The position numbers and the translations under genes were made by a program. A stretch of 7,204 nt of DNA, from contig DAOUQK010000190.1 of the NCBI GenBank assembly GCA_030625695.1, positions 1-7,204 of the forward strand, given 5' to 3'. The notes beneath the pieces were generated by a model. That model ran no database searches and was not told the origin of the DNA. It saw nothing but the letters and a program-made list of their open reading frames with translations. Source of the stretch: Paracoccaceae bacterium. GTDB lineage: Bacteria; Pseudomonadota; Alphaproteobacteria; Rhodobacterales; Rhodobacteraceae. Below, in pieces: positions 1-5,914 of this stretch; positions within the stretch are counted from its first letter, which is position 1; each line of letters starts with the position of its first letter.

Positions 1-23
1 TGCCGCACGCGCAGCTTGCGGCA
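1..23 (-). terminator. Candidate hairpin terminator after the VWA gene
   Basis: Bases 1-7 (TGCCGCA) and 17-23 (TGCGGCA) form a perfect 7-bp inverted repeat around a 9-base loop. It starts one base beyond the stop codon of the VWA gene. It sits where a minus-strand terminator would be expected, but the window ends at base 1, so any longer stem or T-tract lies outside. Termination is inferred from position and pairing. Confidence 0.45.
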
Positions 24-24
24 T

Positions 25-1443
25 CTAACGTGGGAAAATTATCGGCAATAACAAACCGCCGCGCCCTACGGTGAATTCTCTGACTTCGGTGTGATTGGTG
101 TCGGTCCGCAGCACCTCGATACGATAACGTCCCGGCACCACTACTGCTTTTGCCTCGGACCCTGTTACATGGTCCAGAATGACCTGCCCGTTGGCGTCAA
201 AAAGTGTCCAGATCAGGGTGCTTCTAACGCGCCCGCCAGACAGGCTCTTCACGCGCGAGAATATCGTCAGTTTGACCGGCTCAACCAACTCAGGCAATTT
301 CAGCACTGCCGTCAGCGGTTGCAATTTTCTGACGACAACCTGTTGCGAAACGGTTGCCCCATCTTCGACGCGCACAACTGTCAGATAGTAGACGCCGGGC
401 AGGACGCTTACCATGGGGCGTTGCACGGTCTGATTGGCGACCAGAACCCTGCCGGCCGAATCCATGATGGTCCAGATCAGCGGCGTCTTGATCTCGGTGT
501 TAATGGCCTGCACTACCGCCATGCCGGTCAGCGCCACAGGCTCAGGCGGCAAGTCGGGCAGCACCAGAACACTGGTGGCCGGGGTGGTGCGGTCAACCAC
601 CAGAGTCAGCTCTGCGACGGCACCGTCCTGTGCGCGGACCACCTGAACAAACAGTGGCGTGGTTTCGGGTATCTGGGCGAAACCGATGTTGGGGCCGGGT
701 TGGGATTGCGCCATGAAGGGGCCGGTTCTGCTGACCCCGAGGCTCCAGAACAGGCCCTCAGTGATCACCGGGCCACCTACGCCTTGGGTGGCAATGAACG
801 TCAGATCAAATGCAGCGGGTTCCGGCTCTGCCACCACGCTCAGGGCCTGGGCAAGCTCAGCCGCATTGCTGGCGGTGTGAAAGGTGCCGCCGGTTTCCGC
901 CGCCAGGCATTGCAGTTCGGACCGGGCGATTGGGTCGGCAATGTCGAACCCGATCACATGGGCGGTAAAGTCCACCCCGGCGGCCTCAAGCCGGCGACCA
1001 ACTTCGCAGGGGTCAAAATTGCAGGTTTCCTTGCCATCCGAGACCAGAATGACCGTGGCGCGCTCTTGCGTATAGCGCAGCGCTTCGGCGGCGGCGATGA
1101 CGGCGGCACTCAGCGGCGTTTTACCTTTGGGTTGGATTGCATTGACCGCGTTGGCGATGGCCGCGCGCTGATTGCGTCCGGGAAAGATCAGGGTTTCGAT
1201 ATCGCCGCAATCGCCTTTGCGCCGGTGGCCGTAAACGGTCAGGCCCAGTTCGGCCTCTCCCGGCAGGGTTCGCAGCAATTCGACGATCACCTCCTGCGCG
1301 ATGGTGATCTTGGCCTTGCCGCCGATCTGCCCCCACATGGAGCCGGATGCGTCGAGCACTAATATGGTGCGGGTCGGACTTTGGGCAAACAGGGCAAGCG
1401 GGGCGAGGAGAAGAGCAACCAAAAGGGCGGTAAAATAACGCAT
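25..1443 (-). CDS. Secreted VWA-domain protein with three C-terminal repeats
   Basis: This 472-residue protein begins with a signal peptide (charged MRYF, hydrophobic stretch to about residue 20, likely cleavage near LFA-QS), so it should be exported to the periplasm or beyond. Residues about 25-205 form a VWA domain with an intact metal-ion-dependent adhesion site: DASGS at 31-35, T109 in GKTP, and D136 in SDGKE. Four cysteines (C79, C141, C146, C179) lie inside this domain and could form disulfides after export. Residues about 211-472 contain three similar segments, described in a separate entry. A ribosome site (GGAG, eight bases before ATG) supports this start. The gene is in the same direction as the M20 gene but 193 bp away, so it probably has its own promoter. 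VWA domains usually bind protein partners through a metal; the partner is not evident here. The VWA family call is firm; the physiological role is unknown. Confidence 0.93.
   Translation of the reverse strand: MRYFTALLVALLLAPLALFAQSPTRTILVLDASGSMWGQIGGKAKITIAQEVIVELLRTLPGEAELGLTVYGHRRKGDCGDIETLIFPGRNQRAAIANAVNAIQPKGKTPLSAAVIAAAEALRYTQERATVILVSDGKETCNFDPCEVGRRLEAAGVDFTAHVIGFDIADPIARSELQCLAAETGGTFHTASNAAELAQALSVVAEPEPAAFDLTFIATQGVGGPVITEGLFWSLGVSRTGPFMAQSQPGPNIGFAQIPETTPLFVQVVRAQDGAVAELTLVVDRTTPATSVLVLPDLPPEPVALTGMAVVQAINTEIKTPLIWTIMDSAGRVLVANQTVQRPMVSVLPGVYYLTVVRVEDGATVSQQVVVRKLQPLTAVLKLPELVEPVKLTIFSRVKSLSGGRVRSTLIWTLFDANGQVILDHVTGSEAKAVVVPGRYRIEVLRTDTNHTEVREFTVGRGGLLLPIIFPR
28..813 (-). repeat. 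Three tandem protein repeats of about 83-86 residues in the VWA protein
   Basis: Residues 302-384 and 389-471 are both 83 residues long and align end to end: each begins PV-L, has an LIWT-D--G-V motif about 20 residues in, a V-PG-Y turn near the middle, and ends in a hydrophobic L-LP or IIFP strand. Residues about 211-296 are a more diverged first copy (LFWSLGVS, then VVRAQDG, then VLVLP). The pattern of alternating hydrophobic residues suggests small beta-sandwich modules. The repeat is visible in the protein; the DNA copies have diverged. Confidence 0.6.
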
Positions 1444-1451
1444 GACGAGGA

Positions 1452-1455
1452 CTCC
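1452..1455 (-). promoter_or_regulatory. Ribosome binding site of the VWA gene
   Basis: On the minus strand GGAG stands eight bases before the ATG at 1443. A GANTC methylation site (1450-1454) overlaps it. Confidence 0.7.
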
Positions 1456-1477
1456 GGATTAAATTTACTTAATCGAA

Positions 1478-1508
1478 CGCCGGTGAAATCAGCAGTTTTG
1501 TACCGGCG
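1478..1508 (-). promoter_or_regulatory. Inverted repeat in the presumed VWA mRNA leader
   Basis: CGCCGGT at 1478-1484 and ACCGGCG at 1502-1508 are perfectly complementary over 7 bp around a 17-base loop, with one more G-T pair inside. If transcription of the VWA gene starts near the candidate promoter at 1526-1555, this lies in its untranslated leader, about 35 bases before the start codon. It could be an RNA hairpin or a protein-binding dyad; the sequence does not decide. Confidence 0.35.
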
Positions 1509-1513
1509 CGCAG

Positions 1514-1535
1514 GCAACATGCACTATAATGTTGC
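1514..1535. promoter_or_regulatory. Perfect dyad, possible operator of the VWA gene
   Basis: GCAACAT (1514-1520) and ATGTTGC (1529-1535) are exact reverse complements separated by eight bases. The whole 22-bp dyad covers the candidate minus-strand -10 hexamer, which is a typical position for a repressor site. I cannot name the regulator family from the half-site. Confidence 0.45.
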
Positions 1536-1555
1536 AGATTTCTGGAGTTTGTGAA
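1526..1555 (-). promoter_or_regulatory. Possible sigma-70 promoter of the VWA gene
   Basis: On the minus strand TTCACA (plus-strand 1550-1555, five of six matches to the -35 consensus) is followed after 18 bases by CATTAT (1526-1531, four of six matches to the -10 consensus). It points at the VWA gene, which starts about 80 bases downstream, and overlaps the dyad at 1514-1535. Alphaproteobacterial promoters are poorly conserved, so this is a tentative match. Confidence 0.3.
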
Positions 1556-1593
1556 GGGGAAATTAATTTGCGAGGTTTTATGCGCCACCGCAG

Positions 1594-1613
1594 CCCCGGC
1601 GTGTTTGCCGGGG
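1594..1613 (-). terminator. GC-rich hairpin after the M20 peptidase gene
   Basis: CCCCGGC at 1594-1600 and GCCGGGG at 1607-1613 pair perfectly over 7 bp with a six-base loop. It lies 23 bases past the M20 stop codon. On the minus strand no run of T follows, so it is either a weak intrinsic terminator or an mRNA 3'-end stabilising hairpin. With nothing transcribed rightward here, assignment to the M20 transcript is the simplest reading. Confidence 0.5.
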
Positions 1614-1636
1614 GCGGTAGGGTTTCTTGTGTGGTG

Positions 1637-3022
1637 TCAGGTGGTGAGGGCGTGCAAAATCCGCGCCCAGCTGCGGGTGCCCTTGTGAAAGCTTTCCACA
1701 TTGTATTTTTCGTTCGGTGAATGGATTTGATCGTCATCGCGCCCGAAACCGATCAGCATCGCGTCCATATCAAGGATATCCTTGAAATACCCGGCAATCG
1801 GAATTGACCCGCCACAGCCGATATAAGACGCCGGGCGCGGCCATTCATCGCTTAACGCCACGCGCGCCTTTTCAAACGCCGGATCACTGATCGACATTTG
1901 GGTGCCGGGGGCCCCTTTTTCGGTCAGGTATTCAACACTGAAACCGGGCGGCAGATTGTCTTCAAGGTAAGAGCGGAACGCCACCCGGATCGCATCGGGG
2001 TCCTGCGTGCCAACCAGACGGAACGACAGTTTGGCGCTGGCCTGTGATGGCAGCACCGTCTTGAACCCATCGCCGGTATAGCCACCCCAGATGCCGTTGA
2101 CATCGCAGGTGGGGCGCGACCAGATCATTTCCAGTGGCGTGCGGCCCGTCTCGCCGGCAGGTTCATTAAGGCCCACATCGCCCAGGTATTTGGCGTGGTC
2201 AAAGTTCAACCCTTGCCACTGGCTGCGAATTTCGTCGGTCAGTTCCGGCACCCCGTCGTAAAAGCCGGGCAGGGTGATGGCGCCATCATCGTCATGCAGC
2301 CCGGCAAGGATTTTGGTCAAAACCCGGATCGGGTTCATGGCAATGCCACCGTACATGCCCGAATGCAGATCGCGCGACGGTCCGGTGATGGTGAAATCCT
2401 CGCCCAGAAGGCCGCGCAATTGGGTGGTGATGGCCGGAACCGCGCTTTCGAACAGCCCGGTATCGCAGATCAGGGCGATATCAGCGGTCAGTTCCTCGGT
2501 GTTCTCCTGCATAAAAGGCACGAGTGAGGGCGAGCCTGATTCTTCCTCGCCTTCAAAGAAAAACGTGATTCTACAGGGCAAATTCCCGTGAACGGCTTTC
2601 CACGCCCGGCACGCTTCGACAAAGGTCATCAACTGGCCTTTGTCGTCGGATGAGCCACGACCGCGGATCACCTGACCTTGCGGGGTGTTCTGAATTTCCG
2701 GGTCAAACGGATCGCGGTCCCAAAGTTCCAGTGGGTCCACCGGTTGTACGTCGTAATGGCCATAGAATAACAGGTGTGGACCATCGGAATCCGCCGCGTC
2801 ATCAATATGCCCGACCACCATCGGATGCCCGGTCGTTTCCCGCTTTTGTGCATCAACTCCAAGGCTTTGCAGGTCCGCAACCAGCCAATCGGCGGCGCGG
2901 TTGCAATCATCCTTAAAGGCCGGGTCGGTTGAGATTGAGGGGATGCGCAACAGATCCATCAGCCGCTCGGTCGCGGCGGGCAGGTCAGCGTCAATTCGGG
3001 CAAGTACGTCATCAATCGACAT
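1637..3022 (-). CDS. M20 family metallopeptidase (dipeptidase-like)
   Basis: A 461-residue zinc peptidase of the M20 family, carnosinase/dipeptidase-like branch, expected in the cytoplasm (no signal peptide) where it would cleave dipeptides or N-substituted amino acids. The metal-site motifs are all present: GHYDVQP with H89 and D91, GRGSSDDKG with the bridging D126, EGEEESG with catalytic E160 and ligand E161, D187 in ICDTG, and H434 in DQIHSPNE. DLHSGMYGG (H220) in the dimerisation/lid domain matches the histidine that reaches the partner subunit's active site in this family. The length is normal. The start at 3022 has a good GGAG site six bases upstream; an in-frame ATG at 3106 would add 28 residues and run through an operator-like box, so I reject it. 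The gene is divergent from hemA, with 280 bp between the starts. The true substrate cannot be told from sequence. Confidence 0.94.
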   Translation of the reverse strand: MSIDDVLARIDADLPAATERLMDLLRIPSISTDPAFKDDCNRAADWLVADLQSLGVDAQKRETTGHPMVVGHIDDAADSDGPHLLFYGHYDVQPVDPLELWDRDPFDPEIQNTPQGQVIRGRGSSDDKGQLMTFVEACRAWKAVHGNLPCRITFFFEGEEESGSPSLVPFMQENTEELTADIALICDTGLFESAVPAITTQLRGLLGEDFTITGPSRDLHSGMYGGIAMNPIRVLTKILAGLHDDDGAITLPGFYDGVPELTDEIRSQWQGLNFDHAKYLGDVGLNEPAGETGRTPLEMIWSRPTCDVNGIWGGYTGDGFKTVLPSQASAKLSFRLVGTQDPDAIRVAFRSYLEDNLPPGFSVEYLTEKGAPGTQMSISDPAFEKARVALSDEWPRPASYIGCGGSIPIAGYFKDILDMDAMLIGFGRDDDQIHSPNEKYNVESFHKGTRSWARILHALTT

Positions 3023-3028
3023 GGTGGT

Positions 3029-3033
3029 CTCCG
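3029..3033 (-). promoter_or_regulatory. Ribosome binding site deciding the M20 start
   Basis: CGGAG on the minus strand, six bases before the ATG at 3022. No comparable site precedes the upstream in-frame ATG at 3106. Confidence 0.75.
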
Positions 3034-3099
3034 CAAATGTCAGGGTGGTTGGTCCGATGTTGAGCACCCTAGCAAGGTAAGCGCAACTGTCCAGCATGG

Positions 3100-3113
3100 T
3101 TGACATAAATCAA
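3100..3113. promoter_or_regulatory. FNR/FnrL-type box in the M20-hemA divergent region
   Basis: The 14-mer TTGACATAAATCAA matches the FNR-family consensus TTGA-N6-TCAA exactly in both half-sites and also keeps the preferred ATCAA right arm. In Rhodobacter, hemA is a known target of the anaerobic regulator FnrL, so oxygen-responsive control of hemA is the natural inference. The centre is at 3106.5, about 196 bases before the hemA GTG; activation from -41.5 would put a transcript start near 3148, where a weak -10 (TAAGCT, 3137-3142) is possible. The box is symmetric and lies 78 bp before the M20 start, so it could act on that gene too. Confidence 0.7.
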
Positions 3114-3185
3114 GGATGTGACACGACAACCGGAGCTAAGCTGCGGTAAAGAGTTGATCGACACAGGGACTCACTGTAGGCATGG

Positions 3186-3203
3186 TTTTGAAGGTATTCA
3201 AAA
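3186..3203. promoter_or_regulatory. Second FNR/CRP-like palindrome upstream of hemA
   Basis: TTTTGAA (3186-3192) and TTCAAAA (3197-3203) form a perfect inverted repeat with a four-base spacer. Its core (3188-3201) again reads TTGA-N6-TCAA, the FNR-superfamily pattern, but with TTGAA/TTCAA arms rather than TTGAT/ATCAA. Its centre is 88 bp downstream of the first box and about 108 bp before the hemA start. It may be a second operator for FnrL or a related CRP/FNR protein, possibly serving a nearer promoter or acting as a roadblock in the leader. Confidence 0.5.
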
Positions 3204-3290
3204 ACGTGAATGCGGCGAGGGGAACGCCTGCGCTAACTGCACAAACGATAGGGGCCGGATCTGGGAAAACAGGATCAGGCACCAAGTGAA

Positions 3291-3295
3291 CGGAG
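3291..3295 (+). promoter_or_regulatory. Ribosome binding site deciding the hemA GTG start
   Basis: CGGAG ends seven bases before the GTG at 3303, which is good spacing. For the TTG at 3297, two codons earlier, the gap would be one base, which is too short. Confidence 0.8.
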
Positions 3296-3302
3296 ATTGC
3301 CA

Positions 3303-4526
3303 GTGGATTATACCAAAAAGCTCGACACCGCATTAGAGCAACTGCACGAAGAAGGGCGCTACCGCACCTTTATTGATATCGAACGCAGCAACGGCAATTT
3401 TCCGAACGCCACCTGGACCCGGCCCGATGGCACGCAACAGGAGATAACCGTCTGGTGCGGCAATGATTATCTGGGCATGGGTCAGAACCCGGTTGTGCTT
3501 GAGGCGATGCACGAAGCAATCAACGCTACTGGTGCCGGCTCGGGTGGGACGCGCAACATTTCCGGTACCACCGTCTATCACAAACGCCTTGAGGCCGAAC
3601 TGGCCGATCTGCATGGTAAAGAAACGGCGCTGCTGTTCACCTCGGCCTATATCGCCAATGATGCCACGCTTAGCACCCTGCCAAAACTGTTCCCCGGGTT
3701 GATCATCTATTCCGACGCCCTGAACCACGCGAGCATGATCGAAGGTGTGCGCCGCAACGGCGGGGCCAAGCGGATATTCCGTCACAACGATCTGGAACAC
3801 CTGCGCGAATTGCTTGAGGCCGACGACCCGAATACGCCCAAACTGATCGCCTTTGAATCAATCTATTCCATGGATGGCGATTTTGGCCCGATAGAAGCGA
3901 TCTGTGATCTGGCCGATGAATTTAACGCCCTGACCTATATCGACGAAGTTCACGCGGTTGGCATGTACGGCCCGCGCGGGGCCGGTGTGGCCGAACGCGA
4001 CCGGCTAATGCACCGGTTGGACATCATCAATGGCACCCTGGCCAAAGCGTACGGCGTGATGGGCGGCTATATCGCTGCCTCGGCCAAAATGTGCGACGCA
4101 ATCCGGTCTTATGCGCCGGGGTTCATCTTTACCACGTCCTTACCACCGGCGATTGCTGCCGGCGCTGCGGCCTCGGTTGCATTCCTGAAACGTGCGCCTG
4201 AGGTGCGCGAGAAACATCAGGAGCAGGCGAAGATCCTGAAAATGCGTTTGAAAGCAATGGGGTTACCGATCATTGACCATGGCAGCCACATCGTTCCGGT
4301 GATGGTGGGTGATCCGGTGCATACCAAAGCGCTGAGTGATATGTTGCTGGCGGACTACGGGATTTACGCCCAACCCATCAACTATCCCACCGTGCCGCGC
4401 GGCACCGAACGGCTGCGGTTTACGCCTTCGCCGGTGCATGATCCGGACGAGATGGACAAGCTGGTTCATGCGATGGACGCGCTCTGGTCGCACTGTGCGC
4501 TGAATCGTGCCGAACTGACTGGATAG
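3303..4526 (+). CDS. hemA: 5-aminolevulinate synthase
   Basis: HemA condenses glycine with succinyl-CoA to 5-aminolevulinate, the first step of haem, cobalamin and, where present, bacteriochlorophyll synthesis by the C4 pathway. It is a cytoplasmic PLP enzyme of the alpha-oxoamine synthase family, working as a dimer. With the GTG start it has 407 residues, the length I recall for Rhodobacter HemA. The PLP lysine in GTLAKAYGV falls at K248, the number used for the Rhodobacter capsulatus enzyme. Also visible are the N-terminal GRYRTFIDIER, the WCGNDYLGMG and GAGSGGTRNISGT loops, H142 in LNHASMIEG, D214 in YIDEVHAVG, and the C-terminal PTVPRGTERLRFTPSP. The start is GTG, not the TTG two codons earlier, on ribosome-site spacing and MDY N-terminus. 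Two FNR-like boxes upstream suggest oxygen control. Identification is secure; the other family members (Kbl, BioF) differ at these motifs. Confidence 0.98.
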   Translation: MDYTKKLDTALEQLHEEGRYRTFIDIERSNGNFPNATWTRPDGTQQEITVWCGNDYLGMGQNPVVLEAMHEAINATGAGSGGTRNISGTTVYHKRLEAELADLHGKETALLFTSAYIANDATLSTLPKLFPGLIIYSDALNHASMIEGVRRNGGAKRIFRHNDLEHLRELLEADDPNTPKLIAFESIYSMDGDFGPIEAICDLADEFNALTYIDEVHAVGMYGPRGAGVAERDRLMHRLDIINGTLAKAYGVMGGYIAASAKMCDAIRSYAPGFIFTTSLPPAIAAGAAASVAFLKRAPEVREKHQEQAKILKMRLKAMGLPIIDHGSHIVPVMVGDPVHTKALSDMLLADYGIYAQPINYPTVPRGTERLRFTPSPVHDPDEMDKLVHAMDALWSHCALNRAELTG

Positions 4527-4534
4527 TCCCTTAT

Positions 4535-4564
4535 TTGTATTAAATTTACTTGTGTTGTGTTAAT
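4535..4564 (+). promoter_or_regulatory. Possible promoter of rodZ-ispG
   Basis: TTGTAT (4535-4540) and GTTAAT (4559-4564), each a four-of-six match, are 18 bases apart in the AT-rich part of the hemA-rodZ gap. It would give a leader of roughly 70 bases for rodZ. The match is weak and overlaps the imperfect hairpin at 4549-4581. Confidence 0.28.
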
Positions 4565-4581
4565 GATGCAGCAACAACAAG
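4549..4581 (+). terminator. Imperfect hairpin after hemA
   Basis: CTTGTGTTGT at 4549-4558 can pair with GCAACAACAAG at 4571-4581, giving nine pairs plus one G-T pair, with a single bulged A and a 12-base loop. It begins 23 bases past the hemA stop. No T-run follows, so termination here is uncertain; it may be an mRNA 3'-end structure. Confidence 0.3.
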
Positions 4582-4583
4582 CG

Positions 4584-4607
4584 TGGGGCGAATCGTTGGG
4601 GCGATTC
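4584..4607. repeat. Direct repeat overlapping a hairpin whose arms carry GANTC sites
   Basis: TGGGGCGA occurs at 4584-4591 and again at 4597-4604, thirteen bases apart. The same stretch holds a perfect 6-bp inverted repeat, GAATCG (4590-4595) and CGATTC (4602-4607) with a six-base loop. The hairpin's outer ends are GAATC (4590-4594) and GATTC (4603-4607), both sites for the CcrM adenine methylase common in alphaproteobacteria. It is 33 bases before rodZ. Confidence 0.5.
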
Positions 4608-4640
4608 TAGAACGCCGCGTGGTAAATTGCGGCAGGTTAA

Positions 4641-5852
4641 ATGGGACTGAACACGATGATTGGGCGCAAAACTCAGCGCAAATCAGAAGAACCGGAAATT
4701 GTTGAACCCAAAGGGTTTGACGATTTTGATCTGCGCCTTGGTGACATGATGCGCGGCGAGCGGGCCACTCTGGGCAAATCGCTTTTGGATGTTCAGCGCG
4801 AATTGCGCATCAAGGCCGCCTATATTGCCGCCATCGAAAATTCTGACCCCGAGGTGTTTGATACCCCCGGTTTTATCGCCGGCTATGTCCGTTCTTATGC
4901 GCGGTATCTGGCGATGGACCCGGACGAGGTATTTGAAATATTCTGCCTTGAAAGCGGGTTTCAGGTGGCGCATGGCATGTCTGCCGGTGCGTCTGTAATT
5001 AAGAAATCCGGCGGCTACAGCGATACGTCGCGCTTTGGCAATAGTGATCCGTTTACGTCACCGGGCACACCGTTTTTGCCTGCCGGCGACGGGATATTGG
5101 CGCAGGTTGAACTGCGCGCGATTGGCTCAATGTTGATCCTGATCGCGCTGATCGCCGGAATTGGCTATGGTGGCTGGTCGGTATTGCGCCAAATTCAACA
5201 GGTGCAGTTTGCGCCGGTCGAACAAGCCCCCGAGGTTTTGTCCAGCCTTGACCCGGTGAACGTAGCCTCGCAACCGGCAGCGCCGCGAACCCGCGGATTT
5301 ATCGCCCCCAGCATCGAGTCTTTGGACCGGCTGTACCGCCCACAGGCGTTGGATGTGCCGGTTTTGGTGGCACGCGACGCGCCAATTTCGACGCTTGATC
5401 CCACCACGATCGGCAATTTCACATCCCCTTCGGCGGTGCCTGCCCAACCTGTCAGGGTATCGGACGCAACTGCGTTAATGGCGGTGCCGCAAGTTGTTGA
5501 ACTTGCGGCCCCCAACCTGCGGATGGTGGCGGTGCGCACGTCCTGGGTCCGGGTGAAATCAGTTGACGGCACCGTGATATTCGAGGCGACGATGCAACCT
5601 GGTGATAGCTGGGAAACGCCGTTGACCGAAGAGCCGCCCTTGTTGCGCACCGGCGATAGCGGGGCAATTTATTTTGCCATGGGTGACAAGTTCTTTGGCC
5701 CTGTCGGGTCTTCCGGTTCGGTGACGGCGAATGTGCCGCTGTCGATTGCCGGGTTGCAGGAATCCTATTCTCAGGTTGTGACTGGCCAGGACCGGGATCT
5801 GGTGCGTTATGCGCAGGCACAGGGACTTTCCATCGGCGGCGTTGATAACTGA
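4641..5852 (+). CDS. rodZ: RodZ-type membrane-anchored helix-turn-helix protein
   Basis: A 403-residue protein with the RodZ layout. A cytoplasmic helix-turn-helix of the HTH_25 type covers about residues 31-101 (LRLGDMMRGER, then YIAAIENSD, then GFIAGYVRSYARYLAMDP). A Ser/Gly-rich linker follows to about 157, then one membrane helix at 161-181, a Pro/Ala-rich periplasmic linker, and a C-terminal DUF4115-like beta domain at about 298-385 (VRTSWVRVKSVDG, GDSWETP, GDSGAIYFAMG). In Escherichia coli, RodZ binds the actin homologue MreB through its HTH and helps maintain rod shape and wall elongation. The gene lies directly upstream of ispG, as rodZ does in E. coli, which supports the assignment. 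The N-terminus is less sure: AGG lies four bases before the chosen ATG at 4641, and an ATG at 4656 would remove five residues. Many pipelines would call it only a helix-turn-helix protein. Confidence 0.88.
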   Translation: MGLNTMIGRKTQRKSEEPEIVEPKGFDDFDLRLGDMMRGERATLGKSLLDVQRELRIKAAYIAAIENSDPEVFDTPGFIAGYVRSYARYLAMDPDEVFEIFCLESGFQVAHGMSAGASVIKKSGGYSDTSRFGNSDPFTSPGTPFLPAGDGILAQVELRAIGSMLILIALIAGIGYGGWSVLRQIQQVQFAPVEQAPEVLSSLDPVNVASQPAAPRTRGFIAPSIESLDRLYRPQALDVPVLVARDAPISTLDPTTIGNFTSPSAVPAQPVRVSDATALMAVPQVVELAAPNLRMVAVRTSWVRVKSVDGTVIFEATMQPGDSWETPLTEEPPLLRTGDSGAIYFAMGDKFFGPVGSSGSVTANVPLSIAGLQESYSQVVTGQDRDLVRYAQAQGLSIGGVDN

Positions 5853-5901
5853 GCCATTGCCGGGCGGTGATCGCACCACTATGTCCCTTCTGAATGATCT
5901 T

Positions 5902-5906
5902 GAAGG
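5902..5906 (+). promoter_or_regulatory. Ribosome binding site deciding the ispG start
   Basis: GAAGG ends eight bases before the ATG at 5915. The in-frame ATG at 5894, seven codons upstream, has no purine-rich site in front of it. Confidence 0.7.
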
Positions 5907-5914
5907 CTAGGCAG

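Noticed and set aside
91..1362. A 423-codon plus-strand open frame opposite the VWA gene
   Set aside because: It lies wholly antisense to a gene with signal peptide and intact VWA motifs, its translation is rich in His, Arg, Gln and Gly typical of shadow frames in GC-rich DNA, and no family motif is visible.
1459..1472. Possible CtrA site, TTAA and TTAA near the VWA start
   Set aside because: The spacer is six bases, whereas the CtrA consensus is TTAA-N7-TTAA; without other support I do not call it.
1525..1530. Perfect TATAAT on the plus strand
   Set aside because: No -35 match at 16-18 bases, no plus-strand gene downstream, and the bases are better explained by the dyad and the minus-strand promoter candidate.
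3023..3106. A 28-residue N-terminal extension of the M20 peptidase from ATG at 3106
   Set aside because: The extension does not resemble an M20 N-terminus, lacks a ribosome site, and its start codon falls within the FNR box; the ATG at 3022 has a good site.
3100..3128. TTGACA at 3100-3105 as a plain sigma-70 -35 element for hemA
   Set aside because: No acceptable -10 hexamer lies 16-18 bases downstream; the hexamer is part of the FNR-type palindrome.
3118..3336. A 72-codon plus-strand open frame from GTG in the hemA upstream region, and a 65-codon one on the other strand (3136-3333)
   Set aside because: Neither has a usable ribosome site, both run into hemA, and the region carries operator-like palindromes instead.
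5853..5914. Possible terminator between rodZ and ispG
   Set aside because: Only a four-base-pair stem (GGTG-ATCG-CACC) is present and no T-run follows, so I treat the genes as one transcript.
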